Position numbers and translations under genes: made by a program. Source: Leuconostoc kimchii IMSNU 11154 (lineage in GTDB: Bacteria > Bacillota > Bacilli > Lactobacillales > Lactobacillaceae). Taken from it: a stretch of 64,000 nt of DNA. Below are positions 46,043-54,900 of the stretch, piece after piece. The stretch covers positions 620,001 to 684,000 of the forward strand of contig NC_014136.1 in NCBI RefSeq assembly GCF_000092505.1. The letters are read 5' to 3'. The notes under the pieces are model-generated. The model was not told the origin of the DNA, searched no databases, and worked only from the letters and a program-made list of their open reading frames with translations. How positions within the stretch are numbered: position 1 is the first letter of the stretch; every line of letters begins with the position of its first letter.

Positions 46043-46693
46043 ATGAGTATCAGGGTTCGTGGAATAATTGATAGTATATTAACTATTTTCTCTTTTACCT
46101 TATTGTCTTTATGTTTAACTAGCGTAGCTTTGGTGTTAGTGGCGGGACAACATAGTTTTTATGGTCAAATTATTTTGAATATAATTGATGTCATTTTTTG
46201 TACGTTAACGATTGGCGTCTTGTATGTAGTTACGACCAAAAAATTTCAGCTAAAAATTATTGAAAAATTGCAGATCAAATCTCTATTGAAGGGGATTTTG
46301 ATTACTTGTTGCACAATGTTATATGGGCGACTTATCCATATTCCAGAGACAGCTAACGATGATCGAATTAATAATATGTTAACGCATTCTGCCTATATAC
46401 CGGGTATCATATTAGTAGTAGTCATCGTGATTGTTGGTCCAGTTATCGAAGAAATTATTTTTAGGGGTTGGATGGTCAAAATTTTATCAAAACAAGGATT
46501 GATTATTCAAACATTATTACCAACAGTTGCATTTGCATTATTACATGGCCCAAATACTTGGCTTCAATTTTCAGCATACTTTGTTTCCGGTGCTGGTTTT
46601 ATGGTAATTAGATTGTGGACACGGTCACTACAATATAGTGTAATATGCCATATGTCATGGAATTTGTTGGCATTAGTTACTACATTTATCTAA
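46043..46693 (+). CDS. CPBP-family immunity protein of the two-peptide bacteriocin, copy 4
   Basis: 216 aa, about six helices. Motifs GPVIEEIIFRG near residue 133, FALLHGPN near 167 and HMSWN near 207 are intact. Its start lies 3 bp after the beta-peptide stop, so it is almost certainly co-translated and is the dedicated immunity protein. Confidence 0.9.
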   Translation: MSIRVRGIIDSILTIFSFTLLSLCLTSVALVLVAGQHSFYGQIILNIIDVIFCTLTIGVLYVVTTKKFQLKIIEKLQIKSLLKGILITCCTMLYGRLIHIPETANDDRINNMLTHSAYIPGIILVVVIVIVGPVIEEIIFRGWMVKILSKQGLIIQTLLPTVAFALLHGPNTWLQFSAYFVSGAGFMVIRLWTRSLQYSVICHMSWNLLALVTTFI

Positions 46694-46707
46694 TCTCATA
46701 TAAAGAC

Positions 46708-46769
46708 AAAATATTTAATATCTCATGGAACTACTGAGTTAGTCTACACGATGTATTAAATATTTTTTT
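46708..46769 (+). terminator. Terminator of the P-box 2 operon
   Basis: AAATATTTAATA pairs with TATTAAATATTT, followed by a T run; the inner part can also pair. Confidence 0.75.
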
Positions 46770-46824
46770 ACGATCTAATTTTTGTATTTCATTTCTATAG
46801 TTGATTTATACTACAAAATTAAAC

Positions 46825-46897
46825 AAATGTCATTAACATATTTCAGAAAAAATTTCGATAAATATGTGAAAAATCAGAGGTTGCAATTTGATACACT
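46825..46897 (+). promoter_or_regulatory. P-box promoter 3
   Basis: AAATGTCATTAACATATTTC, then AAATATGTGAAAAATCAG and GTTGCAATTTGATACACT. Half-site spacing 18 bp. The segment GGGAGGTTAATAGAAATTAA just downstream is shared with the P-box 1 leader. Confidence 0.87.
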
Positions 46898-46965
46898 GTA
46901 AACGGGAGGTTAATAGAAATTAACTCAAGAGTTATTAAGTAAGTTAAGTACGGAAAACGTTTGAA

Positions 46966-47643
46966 ATGACATCATCTGATATGAATACAGAAAAGGATAT
47001 GATTTTTAAAATGCAAAATCAATTAGCTAAATGGCGAGTTATTAAACAGAAGTATACAAAAACAGTGTTATTATTATGGTTATATATCATGATATATGTT
47101 GTTTTGCTGTCTGTATATGTGTATTGTAAGATTAAATCTAATCCTAGCGAGATAAACGGCATAACAGAGTACTTGAACACTAAAGTTGTCACAAATTATA
47201 GTAGCATAGACTTTTTGAATATTATAATTATGAATGTTATATCGACCAGTTCAATTATTTTATTTTCGATAATCCCGATTCCTTACCTATATGTTCTACC
47301 GGCCCTCGGAACGATTTCAACAATGGGCCAATTAGTTGGTTATGTGGTTTATGATAAAGGCTTATTTGAAGGCCTAAAGTTAGCGATTACAGGTATATTG
47401 CCACACGGTATTTTTGAGATGACTGCGTATATTATAGTATTGATCTTAGCCAAAAAAACTAATGATATATCCATGAACACTTTAAAGCGTATATGGAAGC
47501 GACAACAGTTGAATTATAAATTTATTGGATCGATGTTGTATGATTTGCTGAAATCCTTTGTTATATATGTGTTACCAGTACTAATTGTAGCTGCAATCAT
47601 CGAATCGTTCATTACACCTATAATTATTCATGTGTTTATGTGA
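46966..47643 (+). CDS. SpoIIM-family-like membrane protein
   Basis: 225 aa, about six helices. The segment GILPHGIFEMTAYIIVL matches the PHGxxE core of the stage II sporulation protein M family, although these bacteria do not sporulate. It is expressed from P-box 3 and overlaps the frame leading to a small membrane protein. In this context an immunity or transport role is more likely than sporulation; this is inference. No strong ribosome-binding site precedes the ATG. Confidence 0.7.
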   Translation: MTSSDMNTEKDMIFKMQNQLAKWRVIKQKYTKTVLLLWLYIMIYVVLLSVYVYCKIKSNPSEINGITEYLNTKVVTNYSSIDFLNIIIMNVISTSSIILFSIIPIPYLYVLPALGTISTMGQLVGYVVYDKGLFEGLKLAITGILPHGIFEMTAYIIVLILAKKTNDISMNTLKRIWKRQQLNYKFIGSMLYDLLKSFVIYVLPVLIVAAIIESFITPIIIHVFM

Positions 47644-47735
47644 ACTTTTGTGATATTATTAAATTAATTAATAAAATACATCACGATAAATATGCGATAG
47701 TATGTTTCAATAATATTAAAAAAGGATGTTGTGAG

Positions 47736-47942
47736 ATGCCTAATAAAAAAAATCTGTCAAGAACAAGTTTTCGGTTAATTAGAATGGTCATCATTGTAGA
47801 TATCATTATTTTTACCTTCTATGTGCTGTCAAGTTTACGTCTAATTTCGTCAATACCCTATATTGGTATCATCTCTCTTGCAGCGGTACCTATAACACCG
47901 TTAATTATTGATCGCATTATAAAAAAGTCGCAACTGAAATGA
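47736..47942 (+). CDS. Small membrane protein, 68 aa
   Basis: Start at the ATG at 47736, preceded by AAAAAGGATGTTGTGAG. Basic N-terminus, two helices (RMVIIVDIIIFTFYVLSSL and YIGIISLAAVPITPLII) and a lysine-rich tail. Size and topology resemble small bacteriocin immunity proteins. Second gene of the P-box 3 transcript. Confidence 0.65.
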   Translation: MPNKKNLSRTSFRLIRMVIIVDIIIFTFYVLSSLRLISSIPYIGIISLAAVPITPLIIDRIIKKSQLK

Positions 47943-47981
47943 ATTTCGAAAATCGGATTTAATTGAATTAAAGGTTTAACT

Positions 47982-48038
47982 AAAAAGTGCAATGATTAAT
48001 TACCTGTATTTCACAGATGATTAATCATTGCACTTTTT
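47982..48038 (+). terminator. Terminator of the P-box 3 operon
   Basis: AAAAAGTGCAATGATTAAT pairs with its full complement, then T residues. Confidence 0.88.
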
Positions 48039-48130
48039 GCTGAGATGTTATTTAGGATGGGTGAGTTTATCTATTTTATGTATTGTTAGGTTCTGTTAAC
48101 TGGAATACGCCTTGTACCACAAAGTCAAAC

Positions 48131-48204
48131 AAATGTCACTAATATATTTCAGCAAAAAATTACGATGAATATGTGAAAAATCAGGGGTTGCAATTTGATA
48201 CACT
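48131..48204 (+). promoter_or_regulatory. P-box promoter 4
   Basis: AAATGTCACTAATATATTTC, then GAATATGTGAAAAATCAG and GTTGCAATTTGATACACT. Spacing 19 bp. The GGAGG and start codon of the truncated C39 gene follow within 25 bp. Confidence 0.87.
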
Positions 48205-48223
48205 GTAGTGTGGAGGATGATAA

Positions 48224-48460
48224 ATGTTTATCAAAAAGATTAATTACATTCCTCAAGTCGATGAACGTGATTGTGGTGTTGCAGCCTTGGCAATGATTGC
48301 CGCACATTACAAGACGCGATTATCCTTGGCACATTTAAGAGAAATAGCCAAGACAGACATGGAGGGCACCACAGCATTAGGGATTGTTAGAGCAGCACAA
48401 GCACTTGATTTTGATACCACGCCTGTGCTTGATGTTGAAATAAATGATTTGATATTTTAA
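48224..48460 (+). pseudogene. Truncated C39 peptidase domain of a bacteriocin ABC exporter
   Basis: 78 aa. It begins like ComA/PlnG-type exporters, with the catalytic cysteine in QVDERDCGVAALAMIAAHY near residue 17 and TTALGIVRAAQALDF near 50. The catalytic His/Asp half, membrane domain and ATPase are missing. A deletion has removed about 90 percent of the exporter gene. The intact promoter and ribosome-binding site suggest recent loss. Confidence 0.85.
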
Positions 48461-48589
48461 GTTAGGGTGGTTGATAATCAAGAACTAATAACGACAATTA
48501 GACAGGTGTTTCTAGTTGATTTTTTGTCAATTAGAACCCTATTTCCTTTACAGAGTAGCAAGATCAATCTATTATTTGGAGTAAGAGAT

Positions 48590-49078
48590 ATGAATTTTTC
48601 AGAGTTAATTAAATCGCAGCGTAAAGAAAGGAAGATGACACAAGTCGATTTTTCTGAATTATTAATGGTTTCTAGCAAAACGATATCGAATTGGGAAAGC
48701 GGCCGAACGTTGCCAGACATTGATAATGTTATTTTGATTGCAAAGAAGCTAAACATATCTTTAGATCAATTACTTCTGGAGGATAAAAAAATGATCAATA
48801 ATATTAAAGATAAAGCCAAAAAGCAAAATATTGTATTGCTTAGATTATTGACGGCAACGACATCATTGATTATGTTTGTCATTATAGGTCATGTTACTAT
48901 GTGGGTGTCTATTGTGGTATTTGTGGCCATGTTAACTAATGCTGTGGCGTTAGTATACTTTAGTAATCAATTGCGATTGATTGAGGACAAAAAGCCGTTT
49001 AATCATTTTCAGCTAGTAACATTCGCAATTATTGTGCCATTATTAGCAGGTATTTATGGGATTTTCGTGCCATTTTGA
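48590..49078 (+). CDS. XRE HTH regulator with C-terminal membrane segments, paralogue
   Basis: 162 aa from the ATG at 48590 (GGAG upstream). HTH at residues 5-60 (KMTQVDFSELLMVSSKTISN, then WESGRTLPDIDNV), then three hydrophobic segments. Paralogue of the protein at 292-807. It follows the C39 remnant and precedes two EntA-type immunity genes, so it may regulate immunity or bacteriocin expression; the direction is unknown. Confidence 0.82.
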   Translation: MNFSELIKSQRKERKMTQVDFSELLMVSSKTISNWESGRTLPDIDNVILIAKKLNISLDQLLLEDKKMINNIKDKAKKQNIVLLRLLTATTSLIMFVIIGHVTMWVSIVVFVAMLTNAVALVYFSNQLRLIEDKKPFNHFQLVTFAIIVPLLAGIYGIFVPF

Positions 49079-49133
49079 AAACTAGTTATGAGAAACGACA
49101 TCTAATGAAAAATAAAAAATGAGGACGGCTAAC

Positions 49134-49409
49134 ATGAACAGGAAAAAAACACAATTTTGGCAGATGGTTAATGAGATTGCCACAGACTCGAGTAGCGATA
49201 TTTCTAGGCAAGAACGCGAAATTTTAGCGCATGCTAATCAAAACATGGAACATGGTATTGATGATATCAAAGTCGCAGAGGATCTTAAATATAAACTTTC
49301 AGAACAGTTTATAACGCAGGGCAGGTTGTCTGCAACACTCGTACCTATTCAATCTGAATTATTAAGATTATACTTAGGGTATGGTAGAAGAGATAACATT
49401 AGTTTGTAA
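49134..49409 (+). CDS. EntA-type bacteriocin immunity protein
   Basis: 91 aa from the ATG at 49134 (GAGGA 8 nt upstream). Four-helix immunity fold pattern: REILAHANQNMEHGIDDIKV, then LVPIQSELLRLYLGYG at the C-terminus. Such cytosolic proteins protect against pediocin-like bacteriocins. No matching bacteriocin gene lies beside it. Confidence 0.78.
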   Translation: MNRKKTQFWQMVNEIATDSSSDISRQEREILAHANQNMEHGIDDIKVAEDLKYKLSEQFITQGRLSATLVPIQSELLRLYLGYGRRDNISL

Positions 49410-49432
49410 ATGACCTATAGCGGATGATAAAC

Positions 49433-49699
49433 ATGGCGAAACAAGAAAAACGATCATTAATAGCCTATTTGGAATCATTTGATTTGCAATCAAACGTTGA
49501 AAATGACTTATTAAAAAATGCACTGACACAATTAAACAACAAGCAGAGTGAGCAAAAGGTTCTGCACGACCTATGCAGTGGGTTCCGTGATTTGGCTATA
49601 GCTCAAAACATATCAAAAGACGGTTTAGCATTGTATACTCAGTTGCAAAAGCCTAATTTTTCAAGTGATTTTGCAAGATCTTTTAACCTTTGGATTTAA
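49433..49699 (+). CDS. EntA-type bacteriocin immunity protein
   Basis: 88 aa from the ATG at 49433. Helical, with ENDLLKNALTQLNNKQSEQK and a C-terminal LALYTQLQKPNFSSDFARSF. It follows the previous immunity gene by 23 bp. Orphan immunity, as above. Confidence 0.7.
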   Translation: MAKQEKRSLIAYLESFDLQSNVENDLLKNALTQLNNKQSEQKVLHDLCSGFRDLAIAQNISKDGLALYTQLQKPNFSSDFARSFNLWI

Positions 49700-49765
49700 T
49701 ATCCTAGTGCTGTGAGGGAAAGGTTTTGGCTGTATCCAATTTGCAATTTGAATGTTTTTACACTT

Positions 49766-49815
49766 AAAAGGCTCTCCGCCAGTTAGATTTTATCTAGCTG
49801 ACGGAGAGCCTTTTT
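49766..49815. terminator. Bidirectional terminator between immunity genes and flippase
   Basis: AAAGGCTCTCCG pairs with CGGAGAGCCTTT around an inner CAG-TTAG/CTAG-CTG stem. Confidence 0.9.
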
Positions 49816-49824
49816 GGGTTGATA

Positions 49825-51378
49825 TTATTTAAAAAGATGCTTTAATACGCCTAATTTGTAGTAAAAAAAGAATATAAATGCCATGCCCACACCAACATCA
49901 GAAATTAATACCATCATTTGTGTGAAACGTGCTGTGTTATCAAAGAAACCTGCCAAAGTGCTGTTAAGTACAACAACTATGATGAACATGCCAAATGAAG
50001 TCATAGTAATGATACCCACATATTTATCGCCTAAGATATCTGATATTGACATTCTGTGGTTCAGGTACCTTAGCAGCATATAATTTACTAACACTAGGGA
50101 CCCAAGCGAAGCGTACATAGGGCCAATTGCCCCCAGAGCATTGATGAGAATGGGTTGTAATATGAGTTTAACAACAAATCCCAAAGTAAAGTAATAAAGA
50201 ATGAGTTTTGTTTTTAGTAAACTTTGCATAATCATTGCTAAAACCGTAGCGCCTCCCATAAAGATAGAGGTTATGGCAGATATTTGGGTCATAGGAATTG
50301 TTATGTTGGTATTGATATAGTTACCATAAAAAGCAGTGTATATTGGTCCCGAAACAGCGTACAATCCTAACGCAGCTGGTAAAACGACTGACCAAAATAA
50401 AATGATGGCTTGTTTTACCTTAATGCGCACAAGCGTTATATCAGTAATATTGGCAGTAATAAGTGGTAGTATTGTGGACGCAATAGAGACCGCTAAAGCC
50501 ACAATGATTAAGATCAATTTATTAACATTAAAGTTAAAAACACCGAATAGGACATTCAAGCTGTGACTAGAATATCCGACGTGAAATATTTTCATAAAAT
50601 AAAAGAAGGTATACTGATCGATCCATTGATAGACTGTTAAAAAGCTACCAATAAAAACGAAAGGGATGGACTTCTTAATGATCACTAACATATTAAAAGG
50701 ATGATAGGATTTGTAACTAGATTTAATGTCTTTTAAATTAAAAATAATCAATAGTTTAAATAACAAATAAATGGTAGCTGCCAAGGCGCCAATTGCAGCA
50801 GCAAAGGTAGAGTGCACTACGGCTAATACCCAACCTTTTTTTAACACGTTTAATATGATGTATGTTGATATTAACATATATAAGACACGTATGACTTGCT
50901 CGATTATTTCTGATTTTGCAACGATATCCATTTCAAGCCGACTTTGAAAATAGCCTCTGATGACTGATAAGAAGGGAAATATGATAACCGAAATAGCTAA
51001 AGAATGTAATACAGGAATTAAATTGTTATCACCATTAGATAACAATGGCGAACTTATCCAAAGAACAGCGCTAGTACAAAGACCTTGTATCATAGAAAAA
51101 TGTACTGATGAGATTAAGAAAGATGATTTTTCATTACGAGATAGACTATTAGCCATTTGAGTGACGGCAGATGGGAGACCCACAGTAGATAAGGCTAAAA
51201 AGAATTGATAAATGGTATAACCTTTTCCAAATAATGAATTAGCATTTATGGAAGCTACGCCAAACAGAATAGTCCAAGGAATGACATATGCAATACCAAT
51301 CAGTCTTGATGAAACATTTGCTATGATTAACCAAGAAGCGCCAGTGGTTAGTTTGTTTTGAGTTAATTTGTTTTTCAT
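49825..51378 (-). CDS. Polysaccharide-flippase-type membrane protein (SpoVB/Wzx-like)
   Basis: 517 aa, about 14 helices. The N-terminus (TTGASWLIIANVSSRLIGIA) and GLPSAVTQMANSLSRNEKSS near residue 65 match the MVF/MATE-like flippase family that includes SpoVB, MurJ and Wzx. It moves a lipid-linked saccharide across the membrane. No glycosyltransferase genes are nearby, so the substrate is unknown. Confidence 0.83.
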   Translation of the reverse strand: MKNKLTQNKLTTGASWLIIANVSSRLIGIAYVIPWTILFGVASINANSLFGKGYTIYQFFLALSTVGLPSAVTQMANSLSRNEKSSFLISSVHFSMIQGLCTSAVLWISSPLLSNGDNNLIPVLHSLAISVIIFPFLSVIRGYFQSRLEMDIVAKSEIIEQVIRVLYMLISTYIILNVLKKGWVLAVVHSTFAAAIGALAATIYLLFKLLIIFNLKDIKSSYKSYHPFNMLVIIKKSIPFVFIGSFLTVYQWIDQYTFFYFMKIFHVGYSSHSLNVLFGVFNFNVNKLILIIVALAVSIASTILPLITANITDITLVRIKVKQAIILFWSVVLPAALGLYAVSGPIYTAFYGNYINTNITIPMTQISAITSIFMGGATVLAMIMQSLLKTKLILYYFTLGFVVKLILQPILINALGAIGPMYASLGSLVLVNYMLLRYLNHRMSISDILGDKYVGIITMTSFGMFIIVVVLNSTLAGFFDNTARFTQMMVLISDVGVGMAFIFFFYYKLGVLKHLFK

Positions 51379-51516
51379 TTTTCTACTCTTTAATCATTTA
51401 ATTATAACTTTAGTAATTATATCGTCATAAAGTGAAACAGTCAACAATGTTACTGAAAATAAAATATTTTTTTCAGTAACAAATGTTTCAAAGGATTTAT
51501 AAACTGCATGGCACTT

Positions 51517-51553
51517 AAAAAAACCAATCCGCGACGTCGCAGATTGGTTTTTT
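51517..51553. terminator. Bidirectional terminator
   Basis: AAAAAACCAATC pairs with GATTGGTTTTTT; the loop contains the palindrome GCGACGTCGC. It separates the immunity gene from the flippase gene. Confidence 0.9.
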
Positions 51554-51582
51554 ACGTGTCTTTGTATAGCATAAGTTACATT

Positions 51583-51891
51583 TTAAAAATTGCCACCACC
51601 ACCACCAAAGTTCATACCTAATCCATAGCCAAAGCCTTGGTATTTATTTTTAAATTCCTGACTTGTTATCTTTAAATAAAGTGGGGATAGGCTTTTAGAT
51701 AATTTTTGTTGCATAGCTAAAGGCGTGAATGATTGTTCTAAGTCACTAATAATCCTTGGAAAATAAAGGTGCCTTTCCAATCGCTGTTTAGCGAGCTGTA
51801 AGATGGAGCGTTCATCAGTCGTCAAATCTTCCTGTATTAACAAATTAATGACGTCATTTAATATGTCAATTTCTTTATCGTTTTTAGCCAC
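51583..51891 (-). CDS. EntA-like immunity protein with glycine-rich tail
   Basis: 102 aa. Helical, with TTDERSILQLAKQRLERHLY and a PLAMQQKLSKSLSPLYLKI segment typical of the EntA immunity fold, then an unusual glycine-rich C-terminus (GFGYGLGMNFGGGGGNF). No bacteriocin gene is adjacent. Confidence 0.65.
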   Translation of the reverse strand: MAKNDKEIDILNDVINLLIQEDLTTDERSILQLAKQRLERHLYFPRIISDLEQSFTPLAMQQKLSKSLSPLYLKITSQEFKNKYQGFGYGLGMNFGGGGGNF

Positions 51892-51990
51892 TGTTCAGTC
51901 CCCCAATACTTATTAACTAAATTATATTACAAACGCAGCGGTTATGGCAAATCAAAGGATAAGTGAGTTTTTTATTTTACATTTATGATT

Positions 51991-52015
51991 AAAAAAGGCC
52001 ATTAAGGCCTTTTTT
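51991..52015. terminator. Terminator after the 208-aa membrane protein gene
   Basis: AAAAAAGGCC-ATTAA-GGCCTTTTTT, overlapping the stop codon of the minus-strand gene. Confidence 0.8.
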
Positions 52016-52640
52016 AAATAGAAGTTACTTTTGTTAAAAGATTATAAAAAATATTAATTATGCCACATATGATAGAAAAAACAAGACTAAACATATTCAA
52101 TGCGTTTAATGCATATAAGCCAGTTCCATCTTGAATATCAAAAAACAAATTTAGGATAACAAAGATTAACAGAAAAATAGGCAAGCCAAGATAGTAAAAT
52201 CCAAAAAATTTTGAAATTTTTTTATCAGTAAACCAAAAATTAGGCACTAATAATCTTGCTGTCTTATTAGTATTTAAAAAATTACCAATTTTTTCTGCAA
52301 AATGCAAAGCAATTTTTTGGACAATCCAACCAATAATCATGCCATAGGCAAAAAATAAAGATACGAACATAGTAAAAAGTGAGAAGGCACCACTAGCAAC
52401 TGATGTACTGCCATTTTTTGATCTTACAGGGAATAAAACATTTAACAAAAGCAAGCCAAGTCCAATAGGCGCAACATCGCTCAAAACTGATGAAACAGGG
52501 TTATAATAACCAACTTTTAAGTAACCATTATTACTATATTCAAAAACGTTATTATCATCATCAATTAATAGTCCATCATGTTCTCTAACACTACCAACAG
52601 GTTCTGATATGTGTGGGGTATCTATTCTTCTATAAGCCAT
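52014..52640 (-). CDS. Membrane protein, 208 aa
   Basis: Start at the ATG at 52640 (GGAG 8 nt upstream). Soluble N-terminal 45 residues (IDTPHISEPVGSVREHDGLL) followed by four to five helices. No family recognised. It is divergent from an XRE regulator 147 bp away, which may control it. Confidence 0.6.
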   Translation of the reverse strand: MAYRRIDTPHISEPVGSVREHDGLLIDDDNNVFEYSNNGYLKVGYYNPVSSVLSDVAPIGLGLLLLNVLFPVRSKNGSTSVASGAFSLFTMFVSLFFAYGMIIGWIVQKIALHFAEKIGNFLNTNKTARLLVPNFWFTDKKISKFFGFYYLGLPIFLLIFVILNLFFDIQDGTGLYALNALNMFSLVFSIICGIINIFYNLLTKVTSI

Positions 52641-52787
52641 TAACAATTCTCCTCTAAAATTTAATTCTTCAATAAAAACTATACCATAATAGTTACTTTA
52701 TTACTAGTTTAGTTTCATTTTAATGAATTTAAAAAGCAACCATAATCATTTACTCTTTTCTTATATAGAGAAAGGCGTATTAGGTAT

Positions 52788-53120
52788 ATGAATCAAAATG
52801 TGATTGGTAATAAAATAAAAGAATTAAGAACATTACAAAATTTAACACAATTTGAGTTGGCAGAAAAAGCAAACTTGTCTATTTCATTAATATCAAAAAT
52901 AGAAATCCAAGAAGAAAATATTAAAATAAACACTTTACAAAATATAGCAAAGGCATTAAATACAACTGTAGAATCTTTGTTAAAAAAAGACAATGAATAC
53001 GCTTTAAATGAACAAGTAATAATTAATAAACTAAACAAATTAAATAACGAATCAAAACAAGATATAGAAAAGATAATTAATCAATTGATAGACTATGCAA
53101 TAAGAAATGATGAAAAATAG
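52788..53120 (+). CDS. XRE-family HTH regulator, 110 aa
   Basis: HTH at residues 8-62 (LQNLTQFELAEKANLSISLI, then SKIEIQEENIKI), with a C-terminal helical dimer segment (QDIEKIINQLIDYAI). Very AT-rich, with long runs of Lys/Asn codons, suggesting acquisition. Divergent from the 208-aa membrane protein gene. Confidence 0.85.
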   Translation: MNQNVIGNKIKELRTLQNLTQFELAEKANLSISLISKIEIQEENIKINTLQNIAKALNTTVESLLKKDNEYALNEQVIINKLNKLNNESKQDIEKIINQLIDYAIRNDEK

Positions 53121-53142
53121 TCACTACTTTTCATCATTTCTT
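53102..53142 (+). terminator. Hairpin at the end of the XRE gene
   Basis: Perfect 15-bp stem AAGAAATGATGAAAA/TTTTCATCATTTCTT spanning the stop codon. The following T-run is poor, so termination is likely but not certain. Confidence 0.6.
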
Positions 53143-53257
53143 AAATCAAGGACTTTCATAAGGTTAACTATCTCGTGACTTATATTATCATTGAAAATAT
53201 TTAACATTAAATGAACCTACCCACTATTAAAGCCAATTCATCTGTGACGCATGTCAA

Positions 53258-53297
53258 CAGCAGATAATCTATTTAAATAGATTATCTGCTGTTTTAT
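53258..53297. terminator. Terminator before P-box 5
   Basis: Perfect palindrome with arms CAGCAGATAATCTATTT and complement, then TTTTATTT. Confidence 0.8.
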
Positions 53298-53343
53298 TTA
53301 TATGTGATTAATTAAAGCGAGGGTGCTTACCACAAAAAACGGG

Positions 53344-53416
53344 AAAAGTCACTAACATATTTTTGCCATAATAAGCGGAAATATGTGAAAAATGGGGAGT
53401 TGCAATTTGATAGACT
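53344..53416 (+). promoter_or_regulatory. P-box promoter 5
   Basis: AAAAGTCACTAACATATTTT, then GAAATATGTGAAAAAT and GTTGCAATTTGATAGACT. Spacing 18 bp; the spacer differs most from the other boxes while both half-sites and the -10 are kept. Drives the CPBP gene 20 bp downstream. Confidence 0.87.
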
Positions 53417-53435
53417 ATAGTGTGAGGGATGACAA

Positions 53436-54224
53436 ATGTTTAAAAACCGGAAACAAAAATCAAGAAAAGGACTACTGATATTCATAGTGACCATGCTTGG
53501 AGAAATGTTTATACCATTTGATCCTGATGCGATTCCGTTGACCTTTATGTTGGTCATGTTAGGTATCTTATTGCTATTTATATTTTTAATCATAAAATTA
53601 GTCAACAGTATTTCTCATGGTGGCAAAATTTTCCAACAAAAGTTGACGTTATCAACATTTCAGCAAATCATGACCGGCGTGGTATTTTTATATTTTCTTT
53701 TTCTATATTTCCAAAATGGTAATGTGCAAAGCGTTTTATCGTTAGCACATAGTCCGATTAAAATTATAATAGCTTGTTTTGCCATTGCAATGGGTGCTGG
53801 TTTTTTCGAAGAATATTTTGTAAGGGGCTACTTATTTAATATTTGCCAAAGAATTTTAAACAAATATGGGTTAGAAAAAAATCGATTGACGATTATATCT
53901 GCTGTGACCAGTATTATTTTTGGTCTGATTCATTTAAGTAATTTATCAGTTGATCCGGCTCAAGCAGTATATCAGCAAGTGTTCTACGCAACATGTATCG
54001 GGTTACTTTTTGCAGCAATTAGAATTGTTACCAATAATATTTTCATAGGTGCGATATTGCATTTCCTGTTTGACTTTCAAGTCGATATTTATAAAGTGTC
54101 TTCTCCTGATACATGGTCTTCTATTATCATTGTCTTTCTGCCCATTGCTGTTATCAGTATGATTCTAATTAAGTCATTAGATCGTTCTGTAGAAAAACAG
54201 CGTGTGCCTTTCTTAAAACCTTAA
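53436..54224 (+). CDS. CPBP-family intramembrane protein, copy 5
   Basis: 262 aa, about seven helices. Motifs GFFEEYFVRG near residue 127, FGLIHLSN near 163 and HFLFD near 207 are intact. GAGGGATGACAA precedes the start. It is the only gene of its P-box transcript; no bacteriocin precursor is adjacent. Confidence 0.87.
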   Translation: MFKNRKQKSRKGLLIFIVTMLGEMFIPFDPDAIPLTFMLVMLGILLLFIFLIIKLVNSISHGGKIFQQKLTLSTFQQIMTGVVFLYFLFLYFQNGNVQSVLSLAHSPIKIIIACFAIAMGAGFFEEYFVRGYLFNICQRILNKYGLEKNRLTIISAVTSIIFGLIHLSNLSVDPAQAVYQQVFYATCIGLLFAAIRIVTNNIFIGAILHFLFDFQVDIYKVSSPDTWSSIIIVFLPIAVISMILIKSLDRSVEKQRVPFLKP

Positions 54225-54413
54225 TCAATTCAGATTCGCCTCGCTGACGCGTTTAATTTTGGTTTTTTTAAATGATTTCAACTGGTACAATGACGAACGC
54301 AACAGTGTGGTGAATTACAACCAGAAAGTCGCTTAACCGAATAGCTCTAAATAAAATTAGTTCGAACTATTGGCTTAGGAGCATAGTTATTATGGTTGAA
54401 GTTTAAGAAGTAT

Positions 54414-54453
54414 AAAGCACAATTATTCGTTAAATGAATAATTGTGCTTTAAT
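54414..54453 (+). terminator. Hairpin upstream of the GNAT gene
   Basis: AAAGCACAATTATTC/GAATAATTGTGCTTT around GTTAAAT. It would end transcripts coming from the CPBP gene side. Confidence 0.8.
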
Positions 54454-54459
54454 TAGGAT

Positions 54460-54900
54460 ATGGTAAGTGCAAGTTATAAGCGTATACAAAACACTAACGA
54501 TTATGATATCAAGGATTTCATATTTGATTGGACAGAATTGTCGGCAATAGGAATTGTTATCGGTGCCTTCAACGCAGACAAACTACTTGGTCTGATAGTA
54601 TTTGTACGACACCCAGATAAACAGTATCTGTTCAATGAAATTTTCAATGTTGAAGTAATAAATTCTTACCAAAGTAAAGGCGTAGGCTCTAGATTACTAG
54701 CTTTGACTATGATTGATTCTGAAAATTATAATTTTGATGGATATGTACAACTAAAGTCTAAAACAACGGATGTACAAAATTTTTACTTACACTTAGGTGC
54801 TATTAACAACGGTGGACAGAGGATGCTATTTGAAACCGAAGCAAGTGCCAATGTAATTGATAAATATTTGCCACAAGGAGGTTATGTTAATGGATTATAA
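54460..54900 (+). CDS. GNAT-family acetyltransferase, possible toxin
   Basis: 146 aa. Acetyl-CoA loop YQSKGVGSRLLALTMI near residue 69, preceded by the VFVRHPDKQYLFNEIF strand region. No ribosome-binding site is obvious upstream of the first ATG, which lies 7 bp after a hairpin, so the true start may differ. It overlaps the next gene by 11 bp, the compact arrangement of GNAT toxin-antitoxin pairs. Confidence 0.7.
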   Translation: MVSASYKRIQNTNDYDIKDFIFDWTELSAIGIVIGAFNADKLLGLIVFVRHPDKQYLFNEIFNVEVINSYQSKGVGSRLLALTMIDSENYNFDGYVQLKSKTTDVQNFYLHLGAINNGGQRMLFETEASANVIDKYLPQGGYVNGL

